From contig NC_083532.1 in the NCBI RefSeq assembly GCF_032362555.1, positions 1,501,001 to 1,565,000 of the forward strand: a stretch of DNA of 64,000 nucleotides, read 5' to 3'. The notes under the pieces are model-generated. The model did no database searches. It had not been told where the DNA came from and saw nothing but the letters and a program-made list of their open reading frames with translations. The stretch comes from Amyelois transitella. Its lineage: Eukaryota > Arthropoda > Insecta > Lepidoptera > Pyralidae. A program made the position numbers and the translations under genes. Of this stretch, positions 10,705 to 21,452 are shown piece after piece. Within the stretch, counting starts at the first letter, position 1; each line of letters starts with the position of its first letter.

Positions 10705-11719
10705 CATTTGATACGGGTGCCAACTAATAAATAAAGAGCTGCTGCAAAAGAGGTAGAAAACCTCAAAAGGCGCAAATATGTAGGTATCGGTAATACTTAT
10801 GTATTAAAACCTTTTGGGGTAGAAACTCTGGGACCGTGGGACCCATCTGCCCATCAGCTTTTCCGACAATTGTCGAAAAAGCTTATTGAGGCATCTCGTG
10901 GCCGGAATGCTGGAAATTATCTGGCTCAGAGAAGCAGCATTGCCATTCAAATTGGCAATGCTGCCAGCCTTCTGGGCACACTCCCTCATGTTGATGCTAT
11001 TCAGGGACTGTACAATTTGTAAATTAAATTTTTGATTGTAATCATCTTTTTTTTCTTTCCTTTTTTAAAATTTTAAACAAAAAGAAATACTTAATTATCT
11101 TCTAAACTTGTCTATTTACAAGGTGTTGTTAAAAATATGAAATAAAAATAAAGCACTTTATTGTTAAAAATTATAATAAAATAATGTTGAAGCTAAGATT
11201 TTGCTTGGAAATCAGGAATAAATGTTATTATTAATTCTTTATGACTTTTGATCTTTATTCTTAACTATAATTTATGCTTATTACAAAAAAGGATGCCAAA
11301 AACAGGTATGTCTAAAAATTTTATATTGAAAAAAATACGTATATAACTTGTTATGCTTAATTAAATTTGGATAAAAAAGTTATGCAAAAAAATGATACCT
11401 TAGAAATATACAAAACTAAATATATGAATAAAACCCGAAGTTATTACTGGTTTCTTCGATAACAATACACATTATACATAAATACATATTCCCAAAAGAA
11501 GAACCTATGAATGTGCCGTGTGGTTTCCGGAATAAATATACATATTTTGGGTAAGTAGCTATTATTGTTAATAATAAAAGTATGTCATGTTAAATTATGA
11601 CATAAAATTGTATGCATACAAATGGGGAACATATTAATAAAATAGTCAAATAAAAATATAATATTTATTAAGTACACAAAATTCAACAAGATACAACAAC
11701 TCAACAAAATAAAAATTAT

Positions 11720-12679
11720 TTACAAACGGAGCCCTCCAATTCTGTTGCCAAGGCCAAGTCCACCTCCGCGGCCGAGTCCGCCAAGTCCAGTCAAGCTTGA
11801 CCCGACATTCTCACTGACTATACCAATATTTCCATCGCCACAACCACAGCTAGCCGCGCCAGAGCCGCCTGAAGCCACGGAGCCCTCAAAAGCAACAGCG
11901 CTCAAAAATGGCACCTCTCCACTAACTAACAACACTCCTTCAATCTCATTGTTAGACATGACAGTGAGCCCAGACGGTGAAATCGGTCCATAACTAGTTA
12001 CAGGCAAAACTCCGCCACCAGAAATCGACGCCAAGTTGATATAGCCAGGTCCGCCAAACTCAACAGCTAGACCACCGTTGGCGACGCCAAGTCCACTGTT
12101 TATGACGCCAATGCCGCTATTCAGGTTGTTAATTCCGGTCAAGCCGAGACCACTGGTCAAGCCACCGCTGGCCGAGTTGACCACTACATTGTTTTCTACG
12201 ACCGAGTTACCTCCGATGTAGGCTGGTATTACTTGACCAAGAGTCAACTGTAACAAAAAAGAAAAACATATTTTTGATCTCAAGTGCAGGAAGAATAACA
12301 CTTTATATACGAGTATGTTTCTCAGCATTTTCCACCTTCTCTTTTCTTTCTCTCCTTAGTCCTGTCTTACGTTCAGGGCTCTCTGGACTTTGACGAAAAT
12401 ACTTGACTGGATAAGTCACGTTTTCACATGAAGCGACCATCTAACCTCCGCAACTTTTGCAGGAGAACCTTACCTTTGTTTAAAGATCAATTTGCTTGAA
12501 TGTGTAGATTTCCTCATGATGATAATTCTCATGACTTTCCACATATTCAAACCAGAGAAATAATGACCAAAAAGATGATGATGATCATGTATTTCAAATG
12601 AGTTTTATAAAAAATATAGCACACTTACTTGACACAAAGTTATAACAATGGCGACTGATACAATTGTTTTTGGAGCCAT
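11720..12679 (-). CDS. chorion class B protein, unpaired, diverged
   Basis: Minus strand: exon 1 is 12679-12629 (MAPKTIVSVAIVITLCQ) and exon 2 is 12247-11720, with a 381-bp intron splitting the signal peptide. The 192-residue product continues LTLGQVIPAYIGGNSVVENN, a short GLGLTGINNLNSGIGVINSG arm, then the class B domain (LASISGGGVLPVTSYGPISP, NEIEGVLLVSGEVPFLSAVA). It ends with a CGCGDGNIGI motif and a GGLGRGGGLGLG tail. It differs in most codons from the paired B genes but is close to the 14859 gene (both read VLPVTSY and LASISGGG). A TATA-like TATATATA lies near 12752-12761. In Bombyx, diverged B-like genes of this kind belong to the early choriogenic group; placing this gene there is inference. 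Confidence 0.88.
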
Positions 12680-12930
12680 CATGTTTTTTTTTTGTTTGTA
12701 AGTAGAGGAAGTACTTGTATGTCGGAATGTAGGTTAAACATGAAAAACATTGATATATATAGGCATATTTTAATATTTGTTAATAACAATGTTATAATAT
12801 TAATTATGTCAGTGTTAAATAATTATTACATTATAAATATTATGAGGTAATGTTACGAGACTACTGATATTTTTTATTTATAGAAAATTACAATTTATTT
12901 TAGGGACAAAAACCGTGTGTTAAAGTTAAT

Positions 12931-13191
12931 TCATACATACATATGGTCACGTCCATATCCCTTGCGGGGTAGACAGAGCCAACAGTCTTGAAAAGACTGA
13001 ATGGCCACGTTCAGCTGTTTGGCTAAATGATAGAATTGAGATTCAAATAATGACAGGTTGCTGGCCCATCGCCTAAAAATGAAAATCCCAAGTTTGTGAG
13101 CCTATCCCTTAGTCGCCTTTTACGTCGTCCATGGGAAAGAGATGGAGTGGTCCTATTCTTTATGGTATTGGTGCCGGGAACCACACGGCAC
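12931..13191 (-). repeat. SINE-like repeat, hairpin-capped family, full length
   Basis: CATA tail at 12931 and cap GGGAACCACACGGCA at the right, upstream of the 12679 gene. It is followed by a different moth repeat (13230-13380, CCTCACGAGGGTTTTCCTCG motif). Confidence 0.85.
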
Positions 13192-13410
13192 ATAAAGTTA
13201 ATTCTAAGTCGGTTAAGTCATATGAAGAGGATGTATTAATGAGTTTCCTCACGAGGGTTTTCCTCGCCGTAAAAGCATCGGTTAGCAACTAAACTAATGT
13301 AAATAATAATGTAAGTGTCATTGGTATTTCGCCGCCATGAGATTTGAACCGAAGGCGAGACGAGATTTGAATATGACTATAAATTAATTAAAAAAAAAAA
13401 ACAATATTAG

Positions 13411-14538
13411 TGCCGTGTGGTTCCCGGCACTAATAGAAAAAGAATAGGACTACTCCATCTCTTTCCCACGGATGTCGTAAAAGGCGACTAAGGGATTGGC
13501 TTGTAAACATGGGATTCTCCTTTTAGGCGATGGGCTAGCAACGTGTCACTATTTGAATCTCAATTTTATCATTAAGCCAAACAGCTAAACGTAGCCTTTC
13601 AAGACTGTTGGCTTTGTCTACCCCGCAAGGGATATAGACGTGATGATATGTATGTAGGTATGTATGTAAAAAAACAGATCTTCATTGTCTAGTACATTGT
13701 ACACAAAAACTTAGATACTACTTAAAAACTTAAGGTATTAGGTAATTTATGGCTAAGCACAGGCTACGAACTAAGCTCTTAAGATTGACTATTCAGTGCC
13801 GTGTGGTTCCCGGCACTAATAAAAAAATAGAATAGGACTAGTCCATCTTATTCCCCTGTATGTCGTAAAAGGCGACTAATACAGGTTTATAAACTTGGGA
13901 ATCTTCTTTTAGGCGATGGTCTAGCAACCTGTCACTATTTGTATCTCAATTCTATCATTAAGCCAAACAGCTGAACGTGGCATATCAGTCTTTTCAAGAC
14001 TGTTGGTTCTGTCTACCCCGCAAGAAATATAGACGTGATTATATGTATGTATTTAAATTTAAAAGGAGAATCTCAAATATAAATGCCCTTCACATAATCA
14101 AATTTTACAATATTCACTTAGAATTCCTCTTTTAGGCAATGGGCTAGCAATCAGTTCCTATTTAATCTCAATTTCATCATTAAGCCATACAGCTGAATAT
14201 GGTCTTTCAGTCTTTTCAAGATGACTTTATCCACACCGTAAGGGATAACTAAAGACGTGATTATATCTATGTATGTGTTTGCCGTGTGGTTCCCGGCACG
14301 AAAAGAAAAAAATAATAGGACCACTCCAACTCTTCCCCACGGATGTCGTAAAAGGCGACTAAGGGATTGGTTTATAAACTTGGGATTCTCCTTTGAGGCG
14401 ATGGGCTGACAACCTGTCACTATTTGAATCTCAATTCTATCCAAAAACCAAACAGCTGAACGTGGCCTTTCAGTCTTTTCAAGACTGTTGGCTCTGTCTA
14501 CCCCGTAAGGGATATAGACGTGATGATATGTATGTATG
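13411..14538 (+). repeat. array of four same-strand SINE-like copies
   Basis: Caps are at 13411, 13797 and 14280. Copies span about 13411-13667, 13796-14054, 14124-14274 (capless) and 14279-14538. All face the same way, each with its own TATG tail. They fill most of the space between the two divergent class B genes. Confidence 0.85.
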
Positions 14539-14769
14539 AATGAAAATGCCCGTGCAATTTGTCTAGGGTCCTTGGAGTAGACTTATAAGGCTTGACTCCA
14601 TATCATTGGGAGCGATAGATTAGAATTTTACGCTATAGAATATAATGTCGATTAACATAGCAACCTATTTGATAAGTAACACTTAATCAATACGTTAAGA
14701 AATTCAATTGTGATATTTGATAACAATTAGTTAAAGCATTTGAAATATACGATAACAATTTAAATTTTG

Positions 14770-14778
14770 ATATATAAA
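14770..14778 (+). promoter_or_regulatory. TATA box and GATA cores of the 14859 gene
   Basis: TATATAAA lies about 80 bp before the ATG. Two GATAACAA cores precede it (near 14718 and 14750). GATA sites are an established feature of follicle-specific chorion promoters in silkmoth. Confidence 0.5.
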
Positions 14779-14858
14779 CCGCAGTTATTGTATTCCAAGT
14801 CATTATACCTACATTTAAAATTATTCCAAGTTGCTTACAAAACGTTAAAAATAACAAA

Positions 14859-15861
14859 ATGGCCCTTAAAATATCATTTGTTGTTGCTGTTCAAGCTGTT
14901 TTGATTCAGGTAAGTTATTTTAAAAGGTAAACTTCAAATCCACAGTGGCAAGGTTAGGTTATCATGTCATCTAAATATGGATGTTACAATTACCGACTAA
15001 AAGACAAAAATTAACAAGTACTGCTTTTTTCCTCCCTCTCTTTATATTAAGATCAAAAATTCCGTTGAGGCGACCGTAAAAAAATTTAAAAGCTTTTCAA
15101 AATATTATGACTTCGATTACTTTGAAACCAACAGAAGATAATGCGATTTTAAAATTACTTGTAGAATTTTCTTCTGACTAAATACTGGCAACTCATAAAG
15201 GATTCAAATGACATATCACGGTCATAAGTTAATATTAAAAAAAAAATAACTATAACTGAAACAATTGGCAAATGAAAGTAAAATTTTGATATGAAAACGT
15301 TCCAATGCTTATAACATTATTTCTTTTCAGCTAACACTGGCTCAAGTCCTGCCAACATACTCTGGCAATTCCTACGTTGAGAACAATGTCGTTGTGAACG
15401 GAGGTAGCGGGTACGGAGTCAACAGTCTTGGTAATGCTAACCTCGGAGGCAACATTGCGACAGCAAACTTGGCTTCTAATGTCGCAACTGCAAATTTAGC
15501 TACAGCTAATCTCGCCAACGTGGGACTTGCCTCTTTAGCCACTGGTCCAGGTTATGTTAACCTCGCTTCTATATCTGGTGGTGGAGTTTTACCTGTCACA
15601 AGTTACTCTCCTATATCACCTACTGGATTAACTGTTGTATCTGATAACGCTATAGAAGGTTCGTTGATTGTGAGCGGGGAATTACCGTTTCTGAGCGCTG
15701 TTGCCTTTGAAGGGGCATTGAATACTGATGGTGCTGGAGCAGCTAGCTGTGGGTGTGGTTCTGGGAGTATTGGTATTACAAGTGAGAATTATGGGTCAAG
15801 TCTTAATGGACTCGGCTTGGGATATGGAGGAGTGAGGGGCATTGGCGGACTTAGGTTGTAA
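14859..15861 (+). CDS. chorion class B protein, unpaired, diverged
   Basis: Exon 1 is 14859-14909 (MALKISFVVAVQAVLIQ) and exon 2 is 15331-15861, with a 421-bp intron. The 193-residue product starts its mature part near LAQVLPTYSGNSYVENN and has a short Asn-Leu arm (ATANLASNVATANLATANLA). The class B domain is LASISGGGVLPVTSYSPISP, DNAIEGSLIVSGELPFLSAV, then SCGCGSGSIGI. An AATAAA is at 15885-15890. It diverges from the 12679 gene, but 2.2 kb of repeats separate them, so they do not share a compact promoter. Codon use is more A/T-rich than in the paired B genes. Confidence 0.9.
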
Positions 15862-16468
15862 GTTGTCGTTGATAATGTTATATTAATAAAGTTGTTGATT
15901 ATTAGATCTGACTTTTAATGTGACTCATTTGAAATTGAGAACAAGTTTAGCTGTCAGATGGATTAAAATTATCTCCAATGACATTGATTAGTTTAGTACA
16001 CTTTTCACTTGATACTTAACCATATAGTTCAGATATTTTTCGTTGCTCTAAAGCCAAGATAATAGGTACGAAGGGTGACATATTTTTTAAACTTCGTTCT
16101 TACACCCATTTCTTTGATCGGAGTGGAATGAAAGAGTCAAGAAGTACAATCCATGTTAACATCTTCCTGGCTATAGTCCTATCATTAAGCCATGCAGCTA
16201 AACTTAGTCACCGAGTCTTGTTACTAATAGTCCTGTCTGTTCCGTAGAGCTAAAGACATACATATAGTCACGTCTATATTCCTAACGGGGTAGACAGAGC
16301 CAACAGTCTTGAAAAACTGAAAGTTCACGTTCAGCTGTTTGGCTTAATTGTAACGGGAGCCATTGTGAGTGAGTGAGTGAGTCGGCTGCGATGCACCTGC
16401 TGCGATACACAGTTGCTGGCTTGAATGAAAAATGAAAATGAAAAAATATTTATTAAGTAACTTACTTG

Positions 16469-16682
16469 GTGCCGTGTGGTTCCCGGCACCAATAAAAAAA
16501 AGAATAGGATCACTCCATCTCTTTCCCATGGATGTCGTTAAAGGCGAATAAGGGATAGGCTGTCACTATTTGAATCTCAATTCTATCTTAAAGCCAAATA
16601 GCTGAACGTGGACTATCAGCCTTTACAAGACTGATGGCTCTGTCTACCCCGCATGGGATATAGACGTGATTATATGTATGTA
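16469..16682 (+). repeat. SINE-like repeat, hairpin-capped family, internally deleted
   Basis: Cap and tail are both present, but about 45 bases between GGGATAGGCT and GTCACTATTT are missing compared with other copies. Confidence 0.75.
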
Positions 16683-17285
16683 ACTTACAACCGGGTAACA
16701 AATTAGTGGCTGGAGACTCCATTTAAGTGCATAATGCACTTGTGTTTGGAATATCCGCTGTTCTAAAGTATACCTTTAATTACTTATGTAAGTTAAATAA
16801 ATGCAAGGCATCAATAAACAATAGTAGACTATACCTACTATTAAGCTAAAAAGAGAAGGTAATAAATATAATTTACAATAAAATACAAAAAAATAAATCC
16901 CATGCGGGGTAGACAGAGCCTAAAGACTAAATGGCTACGTTCAACTATTTGGCTTAACGATAGAATTGAGATTCTAATGAATAGAATTGAGAGAAAAAAT
17001 AGAACAAATAACAAAAGTAACAATAAGTCCAAACTTGTTTATATCGAGTGCATATCAGTCGTTTGTGGGAAGATGTGACATTCTCGTTTAGTCTTAGGTA
17101 ATAAATTTTTGAAGCATAATAAATAAATACAACCTAGGACTCAACATCGTGTGTCGCGCGGTTCCCCAGGCATAACACCTAGCCTGGCGGAAGATCTTCC
17201 CTTTGGTGGCGGTCGAGCCCGAATCACCGCTCCCGCTACATAATAAAAGAATTGAAAAAGAGATAAAGACGTTGGTATATACCTA

Positions 17286-17556
17286 ACTAGCTGGGCCCGC
17301 GACTTCGTCCGCGTGGAATAGTTGTTATGGGCATCATTGAAGCCCTTGAGGATGAATAATTTCCCCCTTTTTTTCATATTTTCCATTATTTCTTTACTCC
17401 TTTTAGTTGCAGCGTGATGTTATAATTAGCCTAAAGTCTTCCTCGACAAATGGTCTGTTCAACCCAAAATAATTTTTCAATTCGAACCAGTAGTTCCTGA
17501 GATTAGCGCGTTCAAACAAACAAACTTTTCAGCTTTATAATATTACCTAGTATAGA
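17286..17556 (-). mobile_element. non-autonomous Helitron-like element
   Basis: On the minus strand it begins TCTATACTAGGTAATATTATA and ends with GCGGGCCCAGCTAGTT, giving TC...CTAG ends without inverted repeats or a target duplication. Near-relatives lie at 54727-54999 and 59711-59983. It encodes nothing. Confidence 0.7.
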
Positions 17557-18308
17557 TTTCAAAATTTTAGAAGGCGAGACCGTACTAAACAATCCTTCTT
17601 ACTTGTATTTTCAGACACACCTTTTACTTATATCATAGCAAGAATGCTCAATGCTGTATCTATCTATATAGATCAATTCGGCGTAGGCGTTATAAACTTC
17701 GAAAGAAGGAAAGATAATTAATAAATAAAATAACAAAGGCATTAATGATTCAGTTAAAATTAGAAACTGTCATAAAAAAATTTAATAACTTGCTCTTACG
17801 GTAAGGGAAAACATCGTGAGGAAACCTGCACATTGAGGCAATTGGATGTGTAACTATGATCGATCGATCATAGGTTAGGTCCTCTCTCCGGAGTGGTGAG
17901 GATGCAACCGGGACTAAAGCCAGGAGGAAGAAGAAAAGATCCAGAGTAAATTTGAAACAGTCACGTAAATTTCAATTCCATCAATGAGACGTGCTTAGCG
18001 TGAAAGCCCAATGTGGATTGAAGTCTTAAAATGACTGTTTGTCTTATGTACCCAGTAATAGCTGAAGTTTATAACTTCGTTACAAAAAAGATAAAATTTA
18101 TTACAAACATACATACAAAAATATCAAACTTTATAACTGGAGGGGTAGGCAGAGATTACATCCTTTCACTTGCCACGATCCCTGTACTTCGTTCGCTTAA
18201 TCCACATTCATAAATCTCTAATGATGTCAACCGTACATAGGTAGATTTCGATGCCTACTACAATATATATATACCTATATATAGTTTCAACCAGTTTCTA
18301 GCTTGAAT

Positions 18309-18568
18309 TTGCCGTGTGGTTCCCGGTACCATTACAAAAAAGAATAGGACCACTCCATCTCTTTCCCACGGATGTCGTAAAAGGCGACTAAGGGATAGGC
18401 TTATAAACATGGGATTCCTCTTTTAGGCGATGGGCTAGCAACCTGTCACTATTTGAATCTCAATTATATCACAAAGCCAAACAGCTGAGCGTGGCCTATC
18501 AGTCTTTTCAAGACTGGTGGCTCTGTCTACCCCGCTAGGGATATAGACGAGATCATATGTATGTATGT
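18309..18568 (+). repeat. SINE-like repeat, hairpin-capped family, full length
   Basis: Cap TGCCGTGTGGTTCCCGG at 18309, tail ATGTATGTATG at the right end, just beyond the 3' end of the 18638 gene. Confidence 0.8.
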
Positions 18569-18637
18569 TCTAGCTTGAAATCAATACAAAATATAGGATG
18601 CAAAAAAGGTCTTTATTTGATTCCATTGTAAAACAAT

Positions 18638-20186
18638 CTAGAAAGTTCCGTATGGGACACCTCCGCATCCGCAGTTGCCAGAGATGGAGACGGCGCCAGC
18701 AGCTGGCACGTTGCCACCGAAGGTCACAGCGCCGAGCACTGGCACGGCGCCATTGACGATGGTGGTGCCAGAGACTGGCAGCTCTCCAGCGACGGCGAGA
18801 GCGCCGTTACCCACACCGCCGTAGCCAGCGCCGACGCCGGCAAGACCGACCGAGCCAACGCCAAGTCCGCCAATTCCGACATTGCCAACTCCCAATCCGA
18901 GACCGGAGTTGATTCCAAGACCAAGTCCAGAGTTGATGCCAAGTCCTAGGTTGTTAACGCCGGCTACTCCTAAGCCACCAGCCAGTCCTAAGTTGTTGAT
19001 GCCAGCCAGACCCAAGTTGTTAATTCCCAAGCCGCCGTTGTAGCCACTCGCGCCAGCGGCAAAGGTGTCAACCTCGACGGCAGTCACTTCAGTTCCGCCA
19101 TAACCCACAGCACCGTATGAAGGACCCAGACCGTACCCACCAAAGATAGCTTGGCTGTAGGCTTGCTGGAAAGAGATACAAATACTCATCAGTTTTTATG
19201 TTGCTTCTCTTTCTTTAAGTCAATCATGGAAAGAGTTTGCAAAGGTTGCAGAGATCAGATAATAGTCGGTTCGTGTTAAAATCTACATACATACATTCGT
19301 ATGGTCACGTCTATATCCCTTGCGGGGTAGACAGCGCCAACAGTCTTGAAAAGACTGAATGGCCACATTCAGCTATTTGGCTTAATGATAGAATTGAGAT
19401 TCAAATAGTGACAGGTTGCTAGCCCATCGCCTAAAACAGAATCCCAAGTTTGTAAGCCTATCCCTTAGTCGCCTTTTACGACATCCATGGGAAAGAGATG
19501 GAGTGGTCCTATTCTTTTTTTGGTATTGGTGCCGGAAACCACACGGCAAAAATCTGACGAATCCAATTCAATAATAGAGTAATAAGTGAACTCCGGGTCA
19601 GTCTTAATAAAACAGTAGTAAATGACCTAGCATTTGTTACTATATCTGAATCTCAATCTTATGATCACTTTACAGATAAAGATTGATATGCATGTAAAAG
19701 AAATTTGAAATCCACCTTGAAGACATTGTTAGTTTCATATTTATGTGTATTTGTAGATGTATCTTTCATTTTTACTCAATTAGTTTTATTTTGTTTTTTT
19801 TTTAGTTTTATCAAGGTGGTTTGAATATTTTGATACAATAAATTATATCTTTATAAGTAAGTATTAAAAAACTCGTACTGTTTGCGCCAATTACTTATCT
19901 GTGCGCAATTTCTATAGTAAAAAAAAAAGAAGAAAAATCTTCCCGCCTTTTTTTGAACGTTTTTCCGAATACTGTTATCTTTTTATTATTTTATTTTATA
20001 CTGTTGTCTTTTTATCGAGTCCAGAGTTTTTTTTCGTCAAAAATTATAAATCAGGACTAGTTGTCCTCATGACGTACCTACTAACAAAAAGTAGACATAG
20101 ACAGAAGATTATAATATTTAGAAAAAATATTATACCTGAATGAGGCAAGCTTGTACGCAGAGCAGCAGGAAAGCAAAAGTGGACAT
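18638..20186 (-). CDS. chorion class A protein (pair 1)
   Basis: Minus strand: exon 1 is 20186-20136 ([17 protein letters not shown]) and exon 2 is 19165-18638. The 970-bp intron is lengthened by a SINE-like insertion at 19284-19547. The 192-residue product opens the mature region [20 protein letters not shown]. The VTAVEVDTF motif found in all paired A proteins follows, then a [20 protein letters not shown] arm. The central domain is [20 protein letters not shown], then [20 protein letters not shown]. It ends [12 protein letters not shown]. Structural eggshell protein; its promoter is shared with the class B gene at 20434. Confidence 0.93.
19284..19547 (-). repeat. SINE-like repeat, hairpin-capped family, full length, in an intron
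   Basis: Tail at the left, cap (GGAAACCACACGGCA) at the right. It sits in the intron of the class A gene at 18638-20186, antisense to nothing, since the gene is on the same (minus) strand. Confidence 0.85.
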
Positions 20187-20433
20187 GTTTTCTGGATAAA
20201 GAACTCCGAAACTCAGAATAAATTTCGTACAATGCAAATAACTATATATACCGTAAATTTATTGGAATTTCAACATACAATTGCATACATACCTTATCAC
20301 TCTTACCTTTATATATGTCAAAAGGTGAAATTTGATAAGACATATTATGTAGTAGGTAATATTATGCATTAAGTATAAATAGGAAGTATTTTCAAAATTG
20401 AATCATTACGGAGCGTAACCTCAAATCATCAAA
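20187..20433. promoter_or_regulatory. divergent A/B promoter, pair 1
   Basis: 247 bp separate the two start codons. A TATATATA toward the A gene is at 20243-20250 and TATAAATAG toward the B gene is at 20374-20382, each about 55-60 bp from its ATG. TTATCA and TGATAAG GATA-type cores lie between them. The conserved GTCATAAAGACCTA element of the intronless-B promoters is absent here. Confidence 0.75.
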
Positions 20434-21452
20434 ATGGCAGTTAAAGTTACTTTGGTTTTGTGCGGATTGGTTTTGACCATACAGGTAAGCATCACAAGTA
20501 TTAAGATAAATAAATAATAATAATGTAGGTATATAATTTTGTTAACATAAATAAATATAAATTGCAAAATCGCTTTGCGATTTCAGAATCTGATTACCCA
20601 GCATCAATATATCATCGAAAGATACGGGGTTTCTGCCAATATGTAGTAGATAACATATGTAATTCTAAACCATACCTTTGAATTTATTAAGCGAACTACA
20701 GTTATTTCTGTTCCCCGCGCCTACAACTTACTTTGATTTTAAGGCACTTATAAGGAAATAATTTTCTTTTTCAGACCGCTTTCGCCCAATACATCAGTGG
20801 AAACTCAGTGGTAGACAACAATGTTGTGATCAACAGCGGATCATCCAACAGTCTCGGCTATGCTGGCGGTCTCGGCCAGGGCAGCGCGGTCGGCATAAAC
20901 AACGGCATTGGTCTTGGTGTCGGCAGCGGACTTGGCTTGGCCAGTGGATTGGGCTTGAACACCGGATTGGGCTTGAATACCGGTCTCGGCTTGGGTGCTG
21001 GTCTTGGTTTCGGCAACATCGGTGTGGCGAGCCCAGCTTTCCTCGACCTCAGCCTCCTGTCTGCCGGAGGAGTCTTGCCGATCTCCAGCATGGGCCCCGT
21101 CGTCCCAGCCGGCCTCAACGTGGTGTCAGACAACGCGATCGAAGGCGCTCTGCTGATCAGCGGTCAGCTGCCGTTCTTGAGCGCTGTGGCCTTCGAAGGA
21201 GCCCTAGCGTCTGGTGGTTCAGGAGCTGCCTCTTGCGGCTGCGGTAACGGCAACATTGGCATCATCAGCGAGACTGGCTCTGCCTCCCTCCTGCCAGCTG
21301 CCGGTGGTCTTGGTCTTGGTGGAATCGGCGGAATCGGAGGAATCGGCGGAATCGGAGGAATCGGCGGAATCGGAGGAATCGGAGGAATCGGAGGAATCGG
21401 TGGAATCGGCGGTTTCGGTGGTCGTGCCGGAATCGGTGGACTTTACTTGTAA
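20434..21452 (+). CDS. chorion class B protein with intron (pair 1)
   Basis: Exon 1 is 20434-20484 (MAVKVTLVLCGLVLTIQ) and exon 2 is 20775-21452, joined over a 290-bp intron. The 242-residue product has a mature region TAFAQYISGNSVVDNN, then a GLGLASGLGLNTGLG arm. The class B domain follows (SAGGVLPISSMGPVVPAG, DNAIEGALLISGQLPFLSAV, SCGCGNGNIGIISE). A long Gly-Ile-Gly repeat tail is encoded by 9-bp units at about 21320-21405. Exon 2 is nearly identical in DNA to the intronless B genes while exon 1 is clearly different. An AATAAA is at 21478-21483. Confidence 0.94.
21320..21405 (+). repeat. in-frame 9-bp minisatellite (Gly-Ile-Gly)
   Basis: GGAATCGGC/GGAATCGGA units repeat about nine times at the 3' end of the pair 1 class B gene, encoding GGIGGIGG. 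Paralogs carry only one to three such units. Confidence 0.85.

Larger units (their letters stand above)
8554..11719. other. intergenic, AT-rich with repeats
   Basis: 8554-9330 is AT-rich with nothing recognisable. SINE-like copies follow (listed separately), plus a minus-strand LINE 3' fragment at 9571-9635 and a short SINE tail at 9792-9842. At 10804-10989 a 61-codon minus-strand ORF (IANLNGNAASLSQIISSIPA...) spans a perfect 12-bp inverted repeat (10934-10945 / 10953-10964). It looks like a transposon remnant, but I do not recognise it. 10990-11660 is AT-rich. Confidence 0.5.
15862..18637. other. intergenic with repeats, no gene seen
   Basis: Contains diverged SINE-like fragments (about 16170-16250, 16258-16345, 16892-16981) and the copies and Helitron-like element listed separately. 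There is a moth repeat at 17785-17935 (CGTGAGGAAACCTGCACATT and GATGCAACCGGGACTAAAGC). A minus-strand LINE 3' fragment lies at 18103-18215. A GTGAGTGAGTGAG run at 16366-16380 is a short simple repeat. Confidence 0.55.

Noticed and set aside
13411-14538. regularly spaced direct repeats resembling an array such as CRISPR
   Set aside because: The units are about 260-bp dispersed retroelement copies with their own tails in a eukaryotic genome.
20858-21133. antisense ORF (MSDTTLRPAGTTGPM...) seen opposite every paired B gene
   Set aside because: It recurs only because the B coding DNA is nearly identical in all copies, and has no features of its own.
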